Shown here in pieces: positions 60,998 through 64,000 of a stretch of DNA of 64,000 nucleotides. Source of the stretch: Cellvibrio sp. UBA7671 (lineage in GTDB: Bacteria > Pseudomonadota > Gammaproteobacteria > Pseudomonadales > Cellvibrionaceae); contig DLHJ01000002.1 in NCBI GenBank assembly GCA_002483145.1, forward strand, positions 248,001-312,000, written 5' to 3'. The position numbers and the translations under genes were made by a program. Under the pieces are notes generated by a model. That model saw only the letters and a program-made list of their open reading frames with translations. It was not told the origin of the DNA and made no database searches. Each line of letters opens with the position of its first letter. Within the stretch, counting starts at the first letter, position 1.

Positions 60998-62362
60998 TTA
61001 CACCGATGTTGCAATTGCATTATCAGAAGATGCATCGCGCTTCGCTTGGGTCATGCTGAAATACGCGAACGCCAGTGCCATCAACACCACAAAAAGTAAA
61101 GCCAGTTGTGGATTAAAATAAATCATGGTGACTAAACAAATAATCGCCAAGCCGAGCGCAATGGCAGGGAAGGCTGGGTATGCAATGGCGATAAACGGGC
61201 GATCCAGATTCGGTTCTTTTTTACGCAGTGCAAATAAGCTCATCATGGATACTATGTACATCACAATCGCACCAAACACCGCCATGGTGATCAGGTTGGC
61301 GGTGAGCGTCATACCATTAAATTGCAAGTCGTCGCTCATAATGGCGATGATACCCACCACAGCTCCAGCGATAATCGCCCTGTGCGGTGTGTTGAATTTT
61401 TCGTTCACAACTGAAAAATAGGTGGGCATATAGCCAGCGCGCGCCAGCGCAAAAATTTGGCGTGAATAACCGAGAATAATACCGTGAAAGGAAGCGACCA
61501 AACCGAATAAACCAATCCACACTAACATGTGCAACCAGTTACTGTTTTCGCCGACAATCACTTTCATTGCTTGCGGTAGAGGATCATTGATATTGGAGAG
61601 AGTACGCCAATCGCCTACGCCGCCTGCAAATACCATCACGCCCATTGCCAGCACAACCAGCGTTAAAATGCCTGCGATATAGGCGCGGGGAATAGTGCGG
61701 CGCGGATCTTTTGCTTCTTCTGCGGCCATAGCCACACCTTCAATCGCAAGGAAAAACCAGATCGCAAATGGAATCGCGGCGACTATGCCGGTGATGGCAC
61801 CAGCACTGAATTCTGTTTCACCTGCCCAACCGTTGGCGACAAAATTAGAGATGGAGAATCCGGGTGCTACTACGCCCATAAATACCAGCAATTCAAAAAT
61901 CGCCAGAACGACAACAAATAATTCAAAGGTTGCAGCGATGCGCACACCGACAATATTTAAACCCACAAAAATAGCGTAAGCACAGATCGCAAAGGTTTTT
62001 GGATTCACCTCGGGAAATTGCACATTTAAATAAGCCCCAATCGCCATTGCAATCGCGGGTGGCGCAAAGACAAATTCAATCAGCGTTGCAAAACCGGCGA
62101 CAAACGCCATCTTGGGGCCAAAGGCGCGGCGTGCGTAAGCGAAAGGCCCACCAGCGTGGGGAATTGCGGTCGATAATTCGGTGAAGCTAAAAATAAATGT
62201 GGTGTACATAATCGCGATCATCACGGTAGTCACTAAAAAGCCGAGCGTGCCCGCCTTATCCCACCCGTAACTCCAGCCAAAATATTCACCGGAAATTACC
62301 AACCCTACTGCCAGCCCCCAGAGGTGCCACGCATTTAAAGAACTCTTCAGACTTGTACTCAT
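60998..62362 (-). CDS. eat: Ethanolamine permease (APC family)
   Basis: This 454-residue inner-membrane transporter of the amino acid-polyamine-organocation superfamily has 12 hydrophobic segments. The N-terminus WGLAVGLVISGEYFGWSYGWDKAG and the AIEGVAMAAEEAKDPRRTIPRAY motif are characteristic of the ethanolamine permease subgroup. It lies 83 bases upstream of eutB on the same strand and is surely the first gene of the ethanolamine operon. A partial palindrome (GTCCC..GGGAAC) about 60 bases upstream could bind its regulator. Confidence 0.92.
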   Translation of the reverse strand: MSTSLKSSLNAWHLWGLAVGLVISGEYFGWSYGWDKAGTLGFLVTTVMIAIMYTTFIFSFTELSTAIPHAGGPFAYARRAFGPKMAFVAGFATLIEFVFAPPAIAMAIGAYLNVQFPEVNPKTFAICAYAIFVGLNIVGVRIAATFELFVVVLAIFELLVFMGVVAPGFSISNFVANGWAGETEFSAGAITGIVAAIPFAIWFFLAIEGVAMAAEEAKDPRRTIPRAYIAGILTLVVLAMGVMVFAGGVGDWRTLSNINDPLPQAMKVIVGENSNWLHMLVWIGLFGLVASFHGIILGYSRQIFALARAGYMPTYFSVVNEKFNTPHRAIIAGAVVGIIAIMSDDLQFNGMTLTANLITMAVFGAIVMYIVSMMSLFALRKKEPNLDRPFIAIAYPAFPAIALGLAIICLVTMIYFNPQLALLFVVLMALAFAYFSMTQAKRDASSDNAIATSV

Positions 62363-62420
62363 CGCTACGCCCTCTGCATCTGTTTATGGATTACTTTGTG
62401 GATTGTACGATCACGGATAT

Positions 62421-62437
62421 GTCCCTGTTACGGGAAC
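62421..62437 (-). promoter_or_regulatory. Candidate operator of the ethanolamine operon
   Basis: GTCCCTGTTACGGGAAC is an imperfect palindrome located 59-75 bases before the permease start. No regulator gene is adjacent in the window, so the binding protein is unknown. Confidence 0.35.
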
Positions 62438-62704
62438 CATAGAAGGGCATTCAGCAGGATTCGTACCAGCGACATAAAAGATGAAAAAACTGCTGGGGTA
62501 AGTGTGTGGGGTTTAATTGTTGACTAGCTGCTAAGTATTTGAATAACCATTAATTAGTACAGTTTTAATACCTGCACTTTTTTGCCATCATAAATTCTTC
62601 ACAAAAAAGCTGGCCAATTGCGACAACTTTTTATGCTGCACAAGTGGTCAGGTATTTGATTGGTGAATTGATAAGTGGCACCAAAATAGCGCTTTATAGT
62701 TTGT

Positions 62705-62783
62705 TCGTCATACCTGCGAACGCACGTATCCAGCTTCTAATTTTATTGATGCCTCTGGATACCCGCGTTCGCGGGTATGACGA
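62705..62783. repeat. REP-like palindromic repeat, copy 2
   Basis: The ends TCGTCATACC and GGTATGACGA are perfect inverted repeats 79 bases apart. Each half also folds alone: the right half has ATACCCGCG-TT-CGCGGGTAT (62759-62778), the left half a similar stem with one mismatch. The copy at 16601-16663 has the same plan; a half copy is at 45926-45945. This is the structure of non-autonomous REP doublets. Confidence 0.8.
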
Positions 62784-62805
62784 TAAGTTTTATTTCGGAG
62801 AATTC

Positions 62806-64000
62806 CTAGATTCCCACCATTTTTTCCAACACTTGGGTTTTTTGTTCACCCTGCGCTTGGTTAAATGCCGCGCCTGCCAGTTCTGCACTGGCGATGCGTT
62901 TACGTGGGTTGAGGTGGATGATTTGCAAAATCAATCGACGTACTTTGGCCGGCGCCTTGCGTAAACGCCACGCATTTTTCCAGCCCCATAAATCAGGTAC
63001 CGGCAATTTTCCGGTGAATAATTGGAACAGTATCGCGCCTAATGCGTAAACGTCAGCACCGGTGGAGGCAGGTTCATTGGCGGGTTGATACCAGTGGGTG
63101 CCATCGCCATAACTGTGCGCCGGAAAACCAAAGTCACTCAGTTTCAAATGATTTTTTTCGGCAAATAACACGTTGCTGGGGCGCAAATTACCGTGCACGA
63201 TTCCGTAGGAGTGCGCGCAGGCGAGGGAGTTGCAAAGTTGTTGTGCAATGGTTAAACACTGCCCCAAGCTCAGCGATTGTGTGAGCCGCTCCTGCAAGCT
63301 GCCACCGGGTAAATATTCCATTGCGCTGATAAATACGCGTGGATTTTTTCCAGTGCCGAAAATTCGTGCGATATGTGGATGTTGCACTTGCGTTAATTTC
63401 GCCGCGTATTGCGGCGCATTGCCCAGATGATCGAGGTTTTGTTTTTTTATCACGAGAAAACGCTGGCGATTGGGATCATTAACCAAATAGGTCGCACCGA
63501 AGGGGTTTTCTTTTAATACATCGAGCAAGGTGTAATTGGGCGGAATATTGTCGCGAGTGGATTCGTTGCCCCAGCGGTTACCCTGTAAATGTCGCCCCTG
63601 GGAAATCAATAATAATTGCTGGCGAATTTCATCGACACTGGTGGGGCGTTGGTTGGGGTTGGCTTCAATACAGCGATTAATCAACGGCCGCAATGCAGCG
63701 GTCATTTGGTGTTTATCTGTGAGTTGCTCTGCATAGGTTTGTTCATTAGCGAGCACAGGCACCACACCAAAAATCAATTCATGCATAAGCACGCCGAGCG
63801 AATAAATATCGCTTAGCTGATTGGTGTGCGATGTTCCATTGTGCTGCTCAGGTGCCATGTAAGCACCCGTACCCATAATCCGTTCCTGATCAGGATCTGT
63901 TGTCTCGCTGCTGGCGTTGGCGGCCCCTTTGTTCGCAGTAAAGTATCCGGCGATTCCAAAATCCACCAAATAGGCATGGCCGTCGTAATCCACCAAAATA
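62806..64000 (-). CDS. Tandem Ser/Thr kinase, partial; second domain pseudokinase-like
   Basis: The frame is open to the window edge, so the N-terminus is missing; 398 residues are visible. The first part is the C-lobe of a Hanks-type kinase that looks active: ILVDYDGHAYLVDFGIAG (DFG), MGTGAYMAPEQ and DIYSLGVLMHELIFG. After a linker comes a second, complete kinase-like domain. There the glycine loop is poor (KENPFGATYLV), the catalytic loop reads HGNLRPSN with Asn in place of the catalytic Asp, DFG is kept (LSDFGFP), and the activation segment is short. This suggests a kinase-pseudokinase fusion. No membrane segment is visible. Confidence 0.82.
   Translation of the reverse strand, partial: ILVDYDGHAYLVDFGIAGYFTANKGAANASSETTDPDQERIMGTGAYMAPEQHNGTSHTNQLSDIYSLGVLMHELIFGVVPVLANEQTYAEQLTDKHQMTAALRPLINRCIEANPNQRPTSVDEIRQQLLLISQGRHLQGNRWGNESTRDNIPPNYTLLDVLKENPFGATYLVNDPNRQRFLVIKKQNLDHLGNAPQYAAKLTQVQHPHIARIFGTGKNPRVFISAMEYLPGGSLQERLTQSLSLGQCLTIAQQLCNSLACAHSYGIVHGNLRPSNVLFAEKNHLKLSDFGFPAHSYGDGTHWYQPANEPASTGADVYALGAILFQLFTGKLPVPDLWGWKNAWRLRKAPAKVRRLILQIIHLNPRKRIASAELAGAAFNQAQGEQKTQVLEKMVGI

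Larger units (their letters stand above)
62363..62805. other. Intergenic region with operator and repeat
   Basis: This 443-base region is between the ethanolamine permease and the kinase gene, both on the minus strand. It contains the operator candidate at 62421-62437, an AT-rich stretch at 62520-62640 that probably carries the permease promoter, and the REP-like element at 62705-62783, which follows the kinase stop and may end its transcript. Confidence 0.5.

Noticed and set aside
58726-62362. Ethanolamine microcompartment locus
   Set aside because: No shell protein, reactivase or aldehyde dehydrogenase gene is adjacent; only permease, eutB and eutC are present.
1-64000. CRISPR arrays, tRNA or rRNA genes, prophage or insertion sequences
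   Set aside because: No regularly spaced direct repeats, cloverleaf-type sequences, transposase or phage genes were recognised in either strand.

Overview
The window looks like chromosome of a free-living, polysaccharide-degrading gammaproteobacterium, most likely a Cellvibrio or close relative. That placement is inferred from gene content and protein style, not from a marker-gene comparison. It rests on several large TonB-dependent receptors, a galactan-degradation locus with GH53 and GH2 enzymes, lipoproteins with Pro/Ser linkers, a TonB/ExbB/ExbD set, MlaA, a PilZ protein, and a typical gammaproteobacterial MutS and 7Fe ferredoxin. I see no phage, plasmid, transposase, tRNA, rRNA or CRISPR array.

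Layout. 0-8 kb: the end of an HvfC-type gene, a general porin, two secreted proteins of unknown role, and a TonB-dependent receptor paired with a large lipoprotein. 8-15 kb: housekeeping and stress genes (mlaA, a PilZ protein, fdxA, mutS, a TauE/SafE permease, a 1-Cys peroxiredoxin). 15.8-17.9 kb: tonB-exbB-exbD, which would energise the three receptors in the window. 19.4-29.7 kb: a sulfur-starvation region, with an SfnR-like sigma-54 activator, cysT-cysW-cysA, two sulfate-binding proteins and a duplicated unit of a 58-residue OscA/YezD-type protein plus a porin. 30.2-35.6 kb: a DsbD/ScsB-like reductase with a secreted redoxin, then an SMP-30-type lactonase and a dienelactone hydrolase. The lactonase is preceded by a structured RNA with an intrinsic terminator.

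36-48 kb: a beta-barrel protein, a TonB-dependent receptor, a frameshifted DUF1549/DUF1553 haem protein with its DUF1501 partner, several c-type cytochromes, a secreted peroxiredoxin and a b561-type cytochrome. 48-50 kb: a degenerate EAL-domain protein with a class II glutamine amidotransferase. 50-58.5 kb: a lipoprotein, then a galactan operon of receptor, GH53 and GH2. 58.7-62.4 kb: ethanolamine permease, eutB and eutC without shell genes. 62.8 kb to the edge: a tandem Ser/Thr kinase whose second kinase domain lacks the catalytic aspartate.

Most interesting signals. (1) One promoter architecture, GTTATAAGC then 40 nt then TATGAT, stands in front of both oscA copies and, with exactly the same spacing, in front of the degenerate-EAL/amidotransferase pair; related half-sites precede the TauE permease and the SfnR-like regulator. 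(2) A candidate cis-regulatory RNA with mutually exclusive hairpins precedes the SMP-30 gene. (3) The two sulfur-region porins share an almost identical 50-nt leader with a second, near-perfect ribosome-binding site and a tiny upstream reading frame. (4) A DUF1549/1553-DUF1501-cytochrome cluster of unknown role. Three short palindromic repeat families also occur.
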